From assembly GCA_015064745.1 (NCBI GenBank), contig SVRR01000010.1, positions 1 to 57,214 on the forward strand: 57,214 bases of DNA. Direction: 5' to 3'. The DNA is from Oscillospiraceae bacterium (GTDB taxonomy: Bacteria > Bacillota > Clostridia > Oscillospirales > CAG-272). A program made the translations under genes and the position numbers. The notes below the pieces were generated by a model. That model worked only from the letters and a program-made list of their open reading frames with translations. It had not been told where the DNA came from and searched no databases. Below are positions 15,650-24,953 of the stretch, one piece after another (position 1 is the first letter of the stretch; every line of letters begins with the position of its first letter).

Positions 15650-18600
15650 ATGAAAAACATTCGCATTTTAAGGGCTTTGACCCTTGTTGCACTTTCTATG
15701 CTTCTGCTCTTATCGCTGATTTCCTGCGGTGATTTGAAGGTAGAAAGCTTCACCCCTGTTCGCGCATCCGTTAAGACAAGCTATCTTGAAGGCGAGACTG
15801 TGGATTTCTCGGGCCTTAAGGTACAGATTCAGTACAACGACAGCGATCTTAACACCGAGCTGACGCTTGACGACGGACTTGTTCTTGAATACGACGAGGA
15901 CATCACCGCCACCGCAGGCAACAAGCAGGTAAAGATCACCTACGAATGCCCCCACACGGGCACCACGCAAGAGGCTATTCTCCCCATTCTCGTTGAGGTC
16001 GACCCCGACGCAGTCAAGCACGACTCCTACGTCTTGGACGTAACGGGTATGAAGACCACCTATCTTTTGGGTGAGACGATCGACTTTACCGGCATCAAGG
16101 TGATTGAGAAATTCACCAACGGCGGTGCCGACGTAGAAATGACCGATCTTTCGCTCATCTCCTACACCTACGATGCCGCTACCATTACCGCAGCGGTAGG
16201 CAACAAGCAGATTGCTGTCACCTACAACGGTGAGGCGGCAGGTGCCATTGCGATTACCGTAAACTACCCCACCATCACAAGCACCGTGGCAAACCTTACC
16301 GGCATAAAGACCGAATACTTAAAGGGCGAATCGGCTTCCTTTACGGGCCTTACCTTTACCCTCACGTATGAAAACGGCGAGACGCGCACGGTGGACACCT
16401 TCACCCTCGTATCGAATACTGAAGCTCTCCTTTCCACCTTTGGTGAAAAGGACGTGCTCGTAAAATTCACCGATCCCATCTCGGGCACCGAGCAGTCGGC
16501 AAGCTTTAAGATCAAGGTGGACGGCATCAAGGATTACACCGTTGACGTAACGGCTGCTAAAACCGAATACGATGCGGGCGAGGGGCTTTCCTTCGACGGC
16601 ATCACCGTAACGGCAAACTACTACTTCGGCAAGACCGAGGCTGTCACCACGGGCATTTCGTTCGTATATGCCGACGATATCACCAATACTGCAGGAAACA
16701 AGCAGATCGGTGTTACCGTAAACGGTGTCAGCGCAGGCTCCTATACCATCGCGGTCGGCGATATTCCCACGCTCGTTCTCGGCACGGACGGTATGGATCT
16801 TTCCTACCGCGTTGGCGATACGGTATCCCTTGAGGGGCTCACCGCCACCGTTACCTATAAGGACGACGCCACCAAGAACTTCACCGTTCTCCTTTCCGAT
16901 CTTTCTTACTCGCTCGACGGTGCTACCGCTGCGGCAGGCACCAAGAAGATCACCGTGACCTATATGTTGGAGGGTGAGATCGCCATCACCGCTGACGTTT
17001 CCTTGACGGTATACGGCATTTCGGGCTACGACGTCGAAACCGACGGCGTGAAGCTTGGTTATATCGTAGGCGACACCATCAACCTTGCCGGCGTTAAGGT
17101 CTACGCAAAGTACGACGACGGCGGTGAGCGCGTTCTGATCGACGCTGCCCGCATCAGATTTGACACCGATGTTTCCACCGCCACAATCGGAAACAAGGAC
17201 ATTCGCGTATTTCTTGACGGCGCGAGTGCCGCCATCGGCAAGATCACCATCGGAGTAGAAAAGAACACGATCGAAAAGATCGAAATCTTGGGTGACTACG
17301 AGACTCTGTTTGAAAAGGACAAGGATATTCTCTTTACGGGCATGTCCTTAAAGGTCACCTACAAAAACGGTTCTTCCGTTACCGTTCCTTTTACTAAGCT
17401 TACCTTCACGGGTGCTGACAAGAGCACGCTCGGCAAGCAGAACGTAACCGTCTCCTTCACCGACGAGATCAACAACGAGCAGGCAAGCACAACCTTCTCG
17501 ATCGAGGTCTATGAGAAAAAGACGGTTTCGCAGTTTAAAGCATCCGACGAGATCGACGAATTCAAGGCATCCAACGATAAAGTCGGTACAGTTGGCTACG
17601 GTGGTACGGGCTTTGAATCGCAATACGAAAACAAAGCCGTCTACCTGATCGGTGATGACAACGAATTCACCTTCTACCCTCTCATCCGCGTTGGCACGAC
17701 ACTCGAGACGCTGACCGGCGGCTTCTATTCTGATGTGACGCTCGCGGTCAAGCTGAACGGCTCTTACAAGGTGCTTGAAGCAAGGATCGCGGACGCTTCC
17801 AAGCCCTCTGTCGTTTCCTACTACGACGGCGACACGCTTTACGCGACCGTCAATACCTACTACGGCAGATATCAGTTCAGCGAGGCCGCAACGAACAAGG
17901 AAGTAAAGCTCTCCGTTCTTCCCAACGCAACACGCTACGACATTTCCGCAATCAACCCCGTAACCTTGGAAGCGAAGGTCATCGACGGCTACAACGTGAC
18001 TGAGGCTTGGCAGCTTGCCGTGATCGACAACACCCAATCGGAGCTGTGGAATACGCTGAAGACCGAAAAGGGCATTGTGGGCATCGACCCTGCGGCGGTC
18101 ATCCTTCACAAGAATATTAAGATCGCGGCCAATGATATTCCCTCGGATCTTCTCCTTACGCTTAGTAAGGATATCGTTTACACAAACGACACGACGAAGG
18201 AAGAAAAGACGATCAAAGCGGGTACCAAGTATGTTAAGGACGGCGTTTTCGTTTACGTACATTCCGGTGAAAAGGACTTTGCCTTTGAGGGCAACTTCTT
18301 CAAGCTTGATCTGAGCGAATTCCCGCTCGTTCCCTCCCCCACTGTGTTTGGCGAGGAGCTTGGCTACGGAAGCGATTTTTCCAACATGACCCTCCTCTAC
18401 TTCCAGCAGTCCGACACGCATTGGGATGCAGTACCCTCCAAAATGACAAATATCGTTTTGGAGAACTTCTCTCTCCGCGGCAATGCAGGCGCTGATAAGT
18501 GGGTGGATTCGCAAGGCAACCTCGTTTCGGCAGGCGGTGTCATCTTTATGAAGGCGGTTGACTACACCGACGTGACTGTACAAAACGCCAACATTACCTC

Positions 18601-19339
18601 CTGCTTTATTCCCTTCTTCTCTGACCTTGACGGCTATCTTATGCTCGATACCGTAAAGGTTTACGACTCCTACCAAAACGCCCTTTACATTTGGGGCGAC
18701 CGCGGATGCGACGTTAAGAATTCCTACTTCATCAAGGCGGGCGGACCGATGGCGATCGTGCAAAGCCTTTACCGCGACGAAGCCACCAAGGTTTCGAGCC
18801 TCAACATTGAGGACACCGTGATCGAAACGGGTCTGACGGGTGAGGAGATCTGGTTTGCCGCCATCGGCGCAACACCAATCGTATCCCAAAAGATCCAGCC
18901 GCTTCTTTACGGTCTTGAGCAGGCAGGCATCGGTCAGTTTATGGACAGCGAAGGCAAGATGAATATCATTTCCGCGATAATCTCCGACACCGGCTCCGGC
19001 TTTGAAGACCTGAATGCCGTTATCAGCATGGGTACCATGGAGGGCTCTGTTCTTGTGAACGGCGGCGGTATTGAAAGAGACCTTGACAAAGCGCTTTGGC
19101 AGAGCATTTGCGGTCACCCTAAGTTTGCTCAGGGCGCCGGCTTCATCACCGTTGGCACCGACAGCGACGCTGTCGTGCTCTACACAGACGGAAACGGCTT
19201 CTACGCGCATGACGGCACCGCGTTTAATCCCCAGGGAAGCATGGCGCACTACGAAATGTATCAAAAGCTTGTGGCGGCAGACTACTTCACGCTCTCTCAG
19301 GGCGGATTGTCCGTTACCTTTGGCAGGATCGAGAAGTAA
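15650..19339 (+). CDS. Large surface lipoprotein with Ig-like repeats and beta-helix-like C-terminus
   Basis: A 1,229-residue lipoprotein with lipobox LISC and acylated C26. Residues 35-625 hold about seven tandem Ig-like domains of the bacterial Big_3 type, about 85 residues each. Each starts with a variant of 'KTxYLxGExxxFxGLxVxxxY' (for example KTSYLEGETVDFSGLKV, KTEYLKGESASFTGLTF). The remaining 600 residues include a stretch around 940-1050 (NIVLENFSLRGNAG, VTVQNANITSC, LDTVKVYDSYQNALYI, CDVKNSYFIKAGG) with the spacing of a right-handed parallel beta-helix. This suggests an adhesin or polysaccharide-binding protein held off the membrane by the Ig stalk. An AAGGAG site and operon position link it to the exporter. 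Confidence 0.8.
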   Translation: MKNIRILRALTLVALSMLLLLSLISCGDLKVESFTPVRASVKTSYLEGETVDFSGLKVQIQYNDSDLNTELTLDDGLVLEYDEDITATAGNKQVKITYECPHTGTTQEAILPILVEVDPDAVKHDSYVLDVTGMKTTYLLGETIDFTGIKVIEKFTNGGADVEMTDLSLISYTYDAATITAAVGNKQIAVTYNGEAAGAIAITVNYPTITSTVANLTGIKTEYLKGESASFTGLTFTLTYENGETRTVDTFTLVSNTEALLSTFGEKDVLVKFTDPISGTEQSASFKIKVDGIKDYTVDVTAAKTEYDAGEGLSFDGITVTANYYFGKTEAVTTGISFVYADDITNTAGNKQIGVTVNGVSAGSYTIAVGDIPTLVLGTDGMDLSYRVGDTVSLEGLTATVTYKDDATKNFTVLLSDLSYSLDGATAAAGTKKITVTYMLEGEIAITADVSLTVYGISGYDVETDGVKLGYIVGDTINLAGVKVYAKYDDGGERVLIDAARIRFDTDVSTATIGNKDIRVFLDGASAAIGKITIGVEKNTIEKIEILGDYETLFEKDKDILFTGMSLKVTYKNGSSVTVPFTKLTFTGADKSTLGKQNVTVSFTDEINNEQASTTFSIEVYEKKTVSQFKASDEIDEFKASNDKVGTVGYGGTGFESQYENKAVYLIGDDNEFTFYPLIRVGTTLETLTGGFYSDVTLAVKLNGSYKVLEARIADASKPSVVSYYDGDTLYATVNTYYGRYQFSEAATNKEVKLSVLPNATRYDISAINPVTLEAKVIDGYNVTEAWQLAVIDNTQSELWNTLKTEKGIVGIDPAAVILHKNIKIAANDIPSDLLLTLSKDIVYTNDTTKEEKTIKAGTKYVKDGVFVYVHSGEKDFAFEGNFFKLDLSEFPLVPSPTVFGEELGYGSDFSNMTLLYFQQSDTHWDAVPSKMTNIVLENFSLRGNAGADKWVDSQGNLVSAGGVIFMKAVDYTDVTVQNANITSCFIPFFSDLDGYLMLDTVKVYDSYQNALYIWGDRGCDVKNSYFIKAGGPMAIVQSLYRDEATKVSSLNIEDTVIETGLTGEEIWFAAIGATPIVSQKIQPLLYGLEQAGIGQFMDSEGKMNIISAIISDTGSGFEDLNAVISMGTMEGSVLVNGGGIERDLDKALWQSICGHPKFAQGAGFITVGTDSDAVVLYTDGNGFYAHDGTAFNPQGSMAHYEMYQKLVAADYFTLSQGGLSVTFGRIEK

Positions 19340-19371
19340 TCCCGACAAAAAATATTTTTGATCAAACCGCG

Positions 19372-19405
19372 AAAAGCGCGAGGGCATCCGCCCTCGCGCT
19401 TTTTA
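19372..19405 (+). terminator. Terminator of the ABC/lipoprotein operon
   Basis: Perfect 14-bp stem AAAAGCGCGAGGGC / GCCCTCGCGCTTTT around ATCC, ending in T5. Confidence 0.9.
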
Positions 19406-19466
19406 TCTGTTTGAATGCCGTTTTGGTAGTTTTTTCAATATATTTCGTCAATTTTCAAAATAAGAC

Positions 19467-19494
19467 TTGATTTTTTCTGTAAAAAGTGTAAAAT
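19467..19494 (+). promoter_or_regulatory. Promoter of the fructose-bisphosphate aldolase gene
   Basis: TTGATT, 16-bp spacer, TAAAAT, about 35 bp before the start codon. Confidence 0.6.
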
Positions 19495-19528
19495 ATATTT
19501 GTTAAGATAAAAAATAAGGAGAATAAAA

Positions 19529-20488
19529 ATGGCACTCGTAACAACAAAGGAAATGTTCAAGAAGGCTTATGAGGGCGGTTACGCCATCGGTGCCTTCAAC
19601 ATCAACAATATGGAGATCATCCAAGCCATCACCGAAGCGGCTGCGGAAGAGCAATCTCCCGTGATCCTCCAGGTTTCCGCAGGCGCGAGAAAGTATGCAA
19701 AGCATGCTTACCTCATGGCTCTTGCCCATGCTGCGGTTGAGGACAGCGGTATCGATCTTGCGCTTCACCTTGACCATGGCGCAGATTTTGAAGTATGTAA
19801 GTCCTGCATCGACGGCGGCTTCACCTCCGTTATGATCGACGGCTCACATCACTCCTTCGAGGACAACATCGCTTTAACCAAGAAGGTCGTTGAGTACGCG
19901 CACGCGCACGGCGTCGTCGTAGAGGGTGAGCTTGGCGTTCTTGCGGGCGTTGAGGACGAGGTTTCGGCAGAGTGCTCCACCTACACCAAGCCCGAAGAGG
20001 TAGAAGAGTTCGTTGCAAGAACCGGTGTTGACTCTCTCGCCATTTCTATCGGTACTTCTCACGGTGCATATAAGTTTACCGCAAAGCAGTGCACGAGAAA
20101 CGAGCACGGCGTTCTCGTTCCCCCGCCGCTTAGATTCGACATTCTCGAAGAGGTCGGCAAGCGTCTTCCCGGCTTCCCCATCGTTCTTCACGGCGCGTCC
20201 AGCGTAGCGCACGAGTGCGTATCCGAGATCAACGCTCTCGGCGGCAAGCTTCCCGATGCCGTCGGTATTCCCGAGGAGCAGTTAAGACGCGCAGCCAAGA
20301 TGGCGGTCTGCAAGATCAACATTGACTCCGACATCCGTCTCGCCCTGACCGCAGGCATTCGCCGCGTGCTTTCCGAGAAGCCCGAGGCATTCGACCCCAG
20401 AGAATACCTCAAGGTCGCGCGCGCCGAGGTCAAAAAGATGGTCAGCCACAAGATCGTCAACGTTCTCGGCTCCAAGGGCACGCTTTAA
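19529..20488 (+). CDS. fba: Class II fructose-1,6-bisphosphate aldolase
   Basis: A 319-residue zinc-dependent aldolase that splits fructose-1,6-bisphosphate into DHAP and glyceraldehyde-3-phosphate in glycolysis. Motifs are the zinc-binding HLDHG near 79-83, VEGELG near 132, GTSHGAYKF near 175, LHGASSV near 208, and the phosphate-binding NIDSDIRLA near 268. The length is typical of the short class IIB group, which also includes tagatose-bisphosphate aldolases, so substrate identity is likely but not certain. It is monocistronic, with a ribosome site (AAGGAG), promoter and terminator of its own. Confidence 0.93.
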   Translation: MALVTTKEMFKKAYEGGYAIGAFNINNMEIIQAITEAAAEEQSPVILQVSAGARKYAKHAYLMALAHAAVEDSGIDLALHLDHGADFEVCKSCIDGGFTSVMIDGSHHSFEDNIALTKKVVEYAHAHGVVVEGELGVLAGVEDEVSAECSTYTKPEEVEEFVARTGVDSLAISIGTSHGAYKFTAKQCTRNEHGVLVPPPLRFDILEEVGKRLPGFPIVLHGASSVAHECVSEINALGGKLPDAVGIPEEQLRRAAKMAVCKINIDSDIRLALTAGIRRVLSEKPEAFDPREYLKVARAEVKKMVSHKIVNVLGSKGTL

Positions 20489-20500
20489 TTTAAAAAAGAA

Positions 20501-20534
20501 AAGAGCAGTTCTTTCCAAGAACTGCTCTTTCTTT
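20501..20534. terminator. Bidirectional terminator between fba and the AEC carrier gene
   Basis: Perfect 13-bp stem AAGAGCAGTTCTT / AAGAACTGCTCTT flanked by A-rich and T-rich sequence, serving convergent genes. Confidence 0.85.
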
Positions 20535-20546
20535 ACGGAGATATTT

Positions 20547-21524
20547 TTAAAAAACGCCGATGGATTTTAGGATATAAGAAGCAAGAAATATGCTGACAGC
20601 GGAAAAGAGGGTGCTCCATACAACAAGTTGTCCCGCTAAGGAAACGTCTCCGCCCATTTCCTGTGCCATGGGAACGCTGGAAACCGCGACGGGCGTGCAG
20701 AACACCGCAACGAAGGTGGCGAAGTGCGCGCCTTCAAAGCCGCCGAGAAGATACGCGGCACTGATTCCCAAAAAGGGAACGACGAGGGTTCGGGCGGCAA
20801 CGCCGAAGATAATATGCTTCTTCAATTCGGGAATAGCTGACAGCTCGAACTGCGCGCCAAGGACCAGCAAAGCAAGCGGTGTTGCGACCGAAGAAAGGCT
20901 GCCAAGGGTCTTATAGACGGGCTCAATATCGGAGAGCCTGAAGAAAACGCCCCATTTTACAAACAGAGCGCGAACACCGAGCACTGCAAAGCCGAGGGCA
21001 ATGCTCTGTATCAGCGGATTTTTCAAGATCCCCATAAGGATCCTTTTAACGCTCGGCTTGTTTTCTTGCGAAAAAACGCAAAGCGCCACCACGGCAAGCA
21101 CATTAAAAACGGGAATTAAAAACGCGGAAAGCACCGTCGCGGCGACAGCCCCCGCATCACCGAACAGCGACGTAGCGAGAGGGATGCCGACAAGCGCGTA
21201 ATTGGCGCGGAATACCGCCTGCAAAAGCACGCCCCTTTTCGCGTTTTCCTTGGTGAAGAATACGACCGCAACGAAGGCGACGGCAAAGAGTGCCACAGTT
21301 GCCCAAACGGCGTACCACACAAAAGAAAAATCCACATCCGCCAGGCTCTCGATCTTGTAAATATTAAGAAAAAGCATAGCGGGAAGAAATAACCGAAAAA
21401 CAAGCTTATTTAATTTTTTTGCGACACCCGTATCAAGCATGCCTGTTTTTTTAAGAATATATCCTATCGCCACCAATATCACGATGGACGCGGTGGCGTT
21501 TATCGCGAATAAAAAGTCAGTCAT
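20547..21524 (-). CDS. AEC (auxin efflux carrier / malate permease) family transporter
   Basis: A 325-residue inner-membrane protein with about ten hydrophobic segments. It has the family's N-terminal pattern GYILKKTGMLDTGVAKKLNKLVFRL followed by LPAMLFLNI, and a C-terminal half starting near GILKNPLIQSIALG. Bacterial members move organic acids such as malate or malonate. The substrate here is unknown. An AAGGAG site fixes the ATG at 21524. Confidence 0.88.
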   Translation of the reverse strand: MTDFLFAINATASIVILVAIGYILKKTGMLDTGVAKKLNKLVFRLFLPAMLFLNIYKIESLADVDFSFVWYAVWATVALFAVAFVAVVFFTKENAKRGVLLQAVFRANYALVGIPLATSLFGDAGAVAATVLSAFLIPVFNVLAVVALCVFSQENKPSVKRILMGILKNPLIQSIALGFAVLGVRALFVKWGVFFRLSDIEPVYKTLGSLSSVATPLALLVLGAQFELSAIPELKKHIIFGVAARTLVVPFLGISAAYLLGGFEGAHFATFVAVFCTPVAVSSVPMAQEMGGDVSLAGQLVVWSTLFSAVSIFLASYILKSIGVF

Positions 21525-21554
21525 TTTTCTCTCCTTCCTATAAGAGCCCTTACT

Positions 21555-21583
21555 ATTATAGCACGTTCTCTCTCTTTTTTCAA
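21555..21583 (-). promoter_or_regulatory. Promoter of the AEC transporter gene
   Basis: On the minus strand: TTGAAA, 17 bp, TATAAT with a TG-C extended -10. Confidence 0.75.
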
Positions 21584-21685
21584 CACCGTGACAAAATATA
21601 ATCGGCGGCAGGGACAGTTTTGAATTGCGGGAGCAGTATGAAAATACGGGAAATGTAAAAATAAAGAAAAATTAATACGAATTTG

Positions 21686-21713
21686 TTGACAAACAAAAAA
21701 ATTATGGTAAAAT
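21686..21713 (+). promoter_or_regulatory. Promoter of the nucleoside importer operon
   Basis: TTGACA, 16 bp, TAAAAT with TG one base upstream. A leader of about 120 nt follows, with two hairpins: AAAAGCC/GGCTTTT near 21761-21776 and GTCCG/CGGAC near 21791-21815. It does not match the purine riboswitch consensus. Confidence 0.7.
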
Positions 21714-21838
21714 AAGCACAAATCTTGTTTCCGCCCAAAAGGCATCGTTTACGGTTTGTAAAAGCCTCGGCTTTTATAAATAAAAGCACAGTCCGCGGTG
21801 TACTGCCCAACGGACAAAAAACAAGGAGGAACATTAAA

Positions 21839-23107
21839 ATGTTCAAAAAAGCGTTATCCCTTATCCTCGTAGCGACAATGCTTTTCTCGCTTGCGATGCT
21901 CTTCGCATCCTGCAACGACGTTGCTGTCGCCGACATGACCGATGCTCCTTTGGCAGAGGTCTCGCTCACCAAGGATTTTGAAGTCCCCGCTGATTTCAAG
22001 ATCGGTATCATTTGCCTGCACGACGAGGCTTCCACCTACGACCTCAACTTCATCAACGGCGTTGAGAAGATCAAGACTGTGCTCGGTCTTACCGATGCGC
22101 AGGTCATCTACAAGAAGAACATCGACGAGTCCGCGGCTTGCACTGAGGCTGCCGATGACCTTGTGGACCAAGGCTGCAAAATCGTATTTGCAAACTCCTT
22201 CGGCCACGAGTCCTTCCTTCTTGAATCCGCAAAGAAGCATCCCGAGGTTCAGTTCTGCCACGCCACCGGTACCACGGCTCACACCGAGGATGTTGCTAAC
22301 TTCCATAACGCGTTTGCTTCTATCTACGAAGGTAGATTCCTTGCAGGCGTTGCCGCAGGTCTCAAGCTCAACGAGATGATCGAGGACAAGGAGATCACCG
22401 CTGAGGAGGCTAAGATCGGCTACGTCGGTGCTTACACCTACGCAGAGGTTATTTCGGGCTACACCTCCTTCTATCTTGGCGCAAAGTCCGTTTGCCCCTC
22501 CGTTACGATGGACGTTCAGTTCACCGGCGAGTGGTATGACGAGATCAAGGAGAAGGAAGCCGCTACCGCGCTTATCAATGCCGGCTGTGTTCTTATTTCT
22601 CAGCACGCAGACTCGATGGGTGCTCCCTCCGTTTGTGAAGAAAGAGGTGTTCCCAACGTTTCTTATAACGGTTCTACCGAGGAAGCTTGCCCCGGCACCT
22701 TCATCGTATCCTCCAGAATCGACTGGGCACCCTACTACCTGTATATCATTAAGCAGGTTTGCAACGGCGCAGAAATCGCAGATGACTGGTGCGGCGGCAT
22801 TGAGGAAGGCTCTGTCGTTCTTACCGGTGTAAACAAGACTGCTGCTGCCGACGGTACCTTTGAGAAGATCCAAGAGGTTGCCGCTAAGCTGAAGTCCGGC
22901 GAGATCAAGGTATTTGACACCGATACCTTCACCGTTGGCGGTAACAAGATTGCCGACGACCACAAGGCTGACGTTGACACCGATGAAGCCTTCACGCCCG
23001 ACACCGACGTTGTTGACGGTGGCGAGTTCCAAGAATCCATCTACAGAAGCGCTCCTTACTTCGATATCAGAATCGACGGTATCACGCTTCTGAACGAGAA
23101 GTTCTGA
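21839..23107 (+). CDS. BMP-family nucleoside-binding lipoprotein
   Basis: A 422-residue lipoprotein, the substrate-binding part of a purine-nucleoside ABC importer (PnrA/NupN type). The signal peptide ends in LFASC, so C25 is lipidated. The mature part has two Rossmann-like lobes: FKIGIICLHDEASTYDLNF, later KIVFANSFGHES, FLAGVAAGLKL, GYVGAYTYAEVISGYTSF, and LISQHADSMGAPSV. The start is the ATG at 21839 with AAGGAGG, although the frame is open further upstream. The ATPase and two permease genes follow in order. A hairpin after this gene may raise its level relative to them. Confidence 0.92.
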   Translation: MFKKALSLILVATMLFSLAMLFASCNDVAVADMTDAPLAEVSLTKDFEVPADFKIGIICLHDEASTYDLNFINGVEKIKTVLGLTDAQVIYKKNIDESAACTEAADDLVDQGCKIVFANSFGHESFLLESAKKHPEVQFCHATGTTAHTEDVANFHNAFASIYEGRFLAGVAAGLKLNEMIEDKEITAEEAKIGYVGAYTYAEVISGYTSFYLGAKSVCPSVTMDVQFTGEWYDEIKEKEAATALINAGCVLISQHADSMGAPSVCEERGVPNVSYNGSTEEACPGTFIVSSRIDWAPYYLYIIKQVCNGAEIADDWCGGIEEGSVVLTGVNKTAAADGTFEKIQEVAAKLKSGEIKVFDTDTFTVGGNKIADDHKADVDTDEAFTPDTDVVDGGEFQESIYRSAPYFDIRIDGITLLNEKF

Positions 23108-23121
23108 TTTATTAAGCACGA

Positions 23122-23154
23122 GAGCAAGCGGGGCACCGCCCCGCTTGTTCTTCC
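23122..23154 (+). terminator. Hairpin between binding protein and ATPase genes (attenuator-like)
   Basis: A 13-bp stem GAGCAAGCGGGGC / GCCCCGCTTGTTC lies right after the binding-protein stop. A second stem, AATCAAGCG / CGCTTGATT (about 23168-23205), follows. No new promoter is evident before the ATPase gene, so partial termination is likely. Confidence 0.65.
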
Positions 23155-23246
23155 AAGCTACAAGAGTCAATCAAGCGGCCTGAGTCTTCCCTCAAGTCGC
23201 TTGATTGGGTTTTGTAGAAGATTTTCTTTTTCACGGAGGAACTTTC

Positions 23247-24953
23247 ATGGCTAAAAAGATTGCCCTTGAAATGAAGGGTGTAACAAAAACCTTTGGAAGT
23301 GTTGTCGCGAACAGCAATGTGGACCTCACCGTATACAGAGGGGAGATCCTCGCCGTGTTGGGTGAGAACGGTTGCGGCAAGACCACGCTTATGAATATGA
23401 TCGCCGGCATTTATTACCCCGACGCGGGCAATATCTTCATCGACGGGCAAGAGGTAAACATCACGTCCCCCGCCGATGCCTTTGCGCACGGAATCGGTAT
23501 GATACATCAGCATTTCAAGCTGGTCGATCTTTTTACCGCCGCCGAAAACATCATCCTCGGCAATTCCTCCGATGAACGGTACAGCATTACCAAGGTCATA
23601 GAAGAAGTAAAGCGGATTGCCGACAAATACGGCTTCCGCATTGACCCTAAAAAGAAGATATATGATATGTCCGTATCCGAAAAGCAGACCGTTGAGATCA
23701 TCAAGGTGCTGTATAGAGGTGCAGACATTCTGATCCTCGACGAGCCCTCAGCCGTTCTGACACCGCAAGAGACCGACCGCCTTTTTGAGGTGCTTCGGAA
23801 GATGCGCGAGGACGGAAAATCGATCATCATAATCACCCACAAGCTTCATGAGGTGCTCTCGATCTCTGACCGCGTTACCATACTGCGCAAGGGAGAACAT
23901 ATCGGCACGGTAAATACCGCCGAAACGAACGCCGAAGCACTCACCGAAATGATGGTGGGCAGAAAGGTTCGCTTAAACATTGACCGTCCGCTGCCCCAAA
24001 ACGTTCGGGACAGGCTGGTGGTAAAAAACCTGTCCATGACAGACGCTGAAGGCATCAAGGTCTTGGATAATGTATCCTTTACCGCCCGTTCGGGAGAAAT
24101 TTTGGGCATTGCGGGTATCGCCGGCTCGGGACAACGCGAGCTCCTTGAAGCAGTTGCGGGATTAAAGCAGCCGGAAGTGGGAGAGATCATCTTCAACCGT
24201 CCTAAAAAGAATCTGCCCGTCTCCTTCTACCACAAAACGCTCAAGGAGGTCGTCGCGCTTGCCGCCGAGGGCAAATTCCATTACGAGGACGGTACACCTG
24301 TTGATTTTACAGATATGTCCCGCGCGCAAATCCGTGCGTTGGTCAACGGCGGCAAGGTTCTCTTCAACGAGGACGATGTGATGGATCTGCGTGACAAAAC
24401 GCCGCTTCAGATCCGCGAGGTCGGTGTCAGGCTCTCCTTTGTTCCCGAGGACCGCCTTGGCATGGGTCTTGTCGGCAATATGGATATCGTCGACAACATG
24501 ATGCTTCGAAGCTACCGCAAGAGCAACACCGCGTTCGTTGACAGAAAGCGTCCAAGTGCCCTTGCCGACAAGGTAGTCCGCGAGCTGGAGGTGGTAACCC
24601 CCAGCACCCACACCTCGGTAAGGCGGCTTTCGGGCGGCAACGTGCAAAAGGTGCTCGTCGGGCGCGAAATTGCCGCAGCGCCTTCGGTACTCATGGCGGC
24701 ATATCCCGTCAGAGGTCTTGATATCAACTCCTCCTACACCATATACAACCTTCTCACCGAGCAAAAGAAAAACGGTGTTGCGGTCGTTTTCGTAGGAGAA
24801 GATCTTGATGTTCTTCTTGAACTGTGCGACAGAATTATGGTCATATGCGCCGGAAAAATCACCGGCATCGTAGACGGCAGGACCGTTACCAAGGAAGAGG
24901 TCGGTCTTTTGATGACGAAAACCGATATATCTGACGAAAAGGAGGTGTTATAA
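23247..24953 (+). CDS. Nucleoside ABC importer ATPase (two nucleotide-binding domains)
   Basis: A 568-residue tandem ABC ATPase of the BMP/sugar-importer class. The first domain has GENGCGKTT, a variant signature MSVSEKQTVEI and Walker B ILILDEPSAVLT. The second has the degenerate P-loop GIAGSGQRE and signature LSGGNVQK, with AAYPVRGLD where Walker B normally has a glutamate (A-P-V instead of D-E-P). That pattern is usual for this class. The start at 23247 is set by GGAGG. It is followed without gap by the permease genes. Confidence 0.93.
   Translation: MAKKIALEMKGVTKTFGSVVANSNVDLTVYRGEILAVLGENGCGKTTLMNMIAGIYYPDAGNIFIDGQEVNITSPADAFAHGIGMIHQHFKLVDLFTAAENIILGNSSDERYSITKVIEEVKRIADKYGFRIDPKKKIYDMSVSEKQTVEIIKVLYRGADILILDEPSAVLTPQETDRLFEVLRKMREDGKSIIIITHKLHEVLSISDRVTILRKGEHIGTVNTAETNAEALTEMMVGRKVRLNIDRPLPQNVRDRLVVKNLSMTDAEGIKVLDNVSFTARSGEILGIAGIAGSGQRELLEAVAGLKQPEVGEIIFNRPKKNLPVSFYHKTLKEVVALAAEGKFHYEDGTPVDFTDMSRAQIRALVNGGKVLFNEDDVMDLRDKTPLQIREVGVRLSFVPEDRLGMGLVGNMDIVDNMMLRSYRKSNTAFVDRKRPSALADKVVRELEVVTPSTHTSVRRLSGGNVQKVLVGREIAAAPSVLMAAYPVRGLDINSSYTIYNLLTEQKKNGVAVVFVGEDLDVLLELCDRIMVICAGKITGIVDGRTVTKEEVGLLMTKTDISDEKEVL

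Noticed and set aside
15700-17530. DNA-level tandem repeats in the lipoprotein gene
   Set aside because: The Ig-like domains repeat at protein level only; the DNA copies are too diverged to call nucleotide repeats.
17348-19387. 679-codon minus-strand open frame antisense to the Ig-repeat lipoprotein
   Set aside because: Produced by codon bias of the real gene; no domain-like sequence, no ribosome site.
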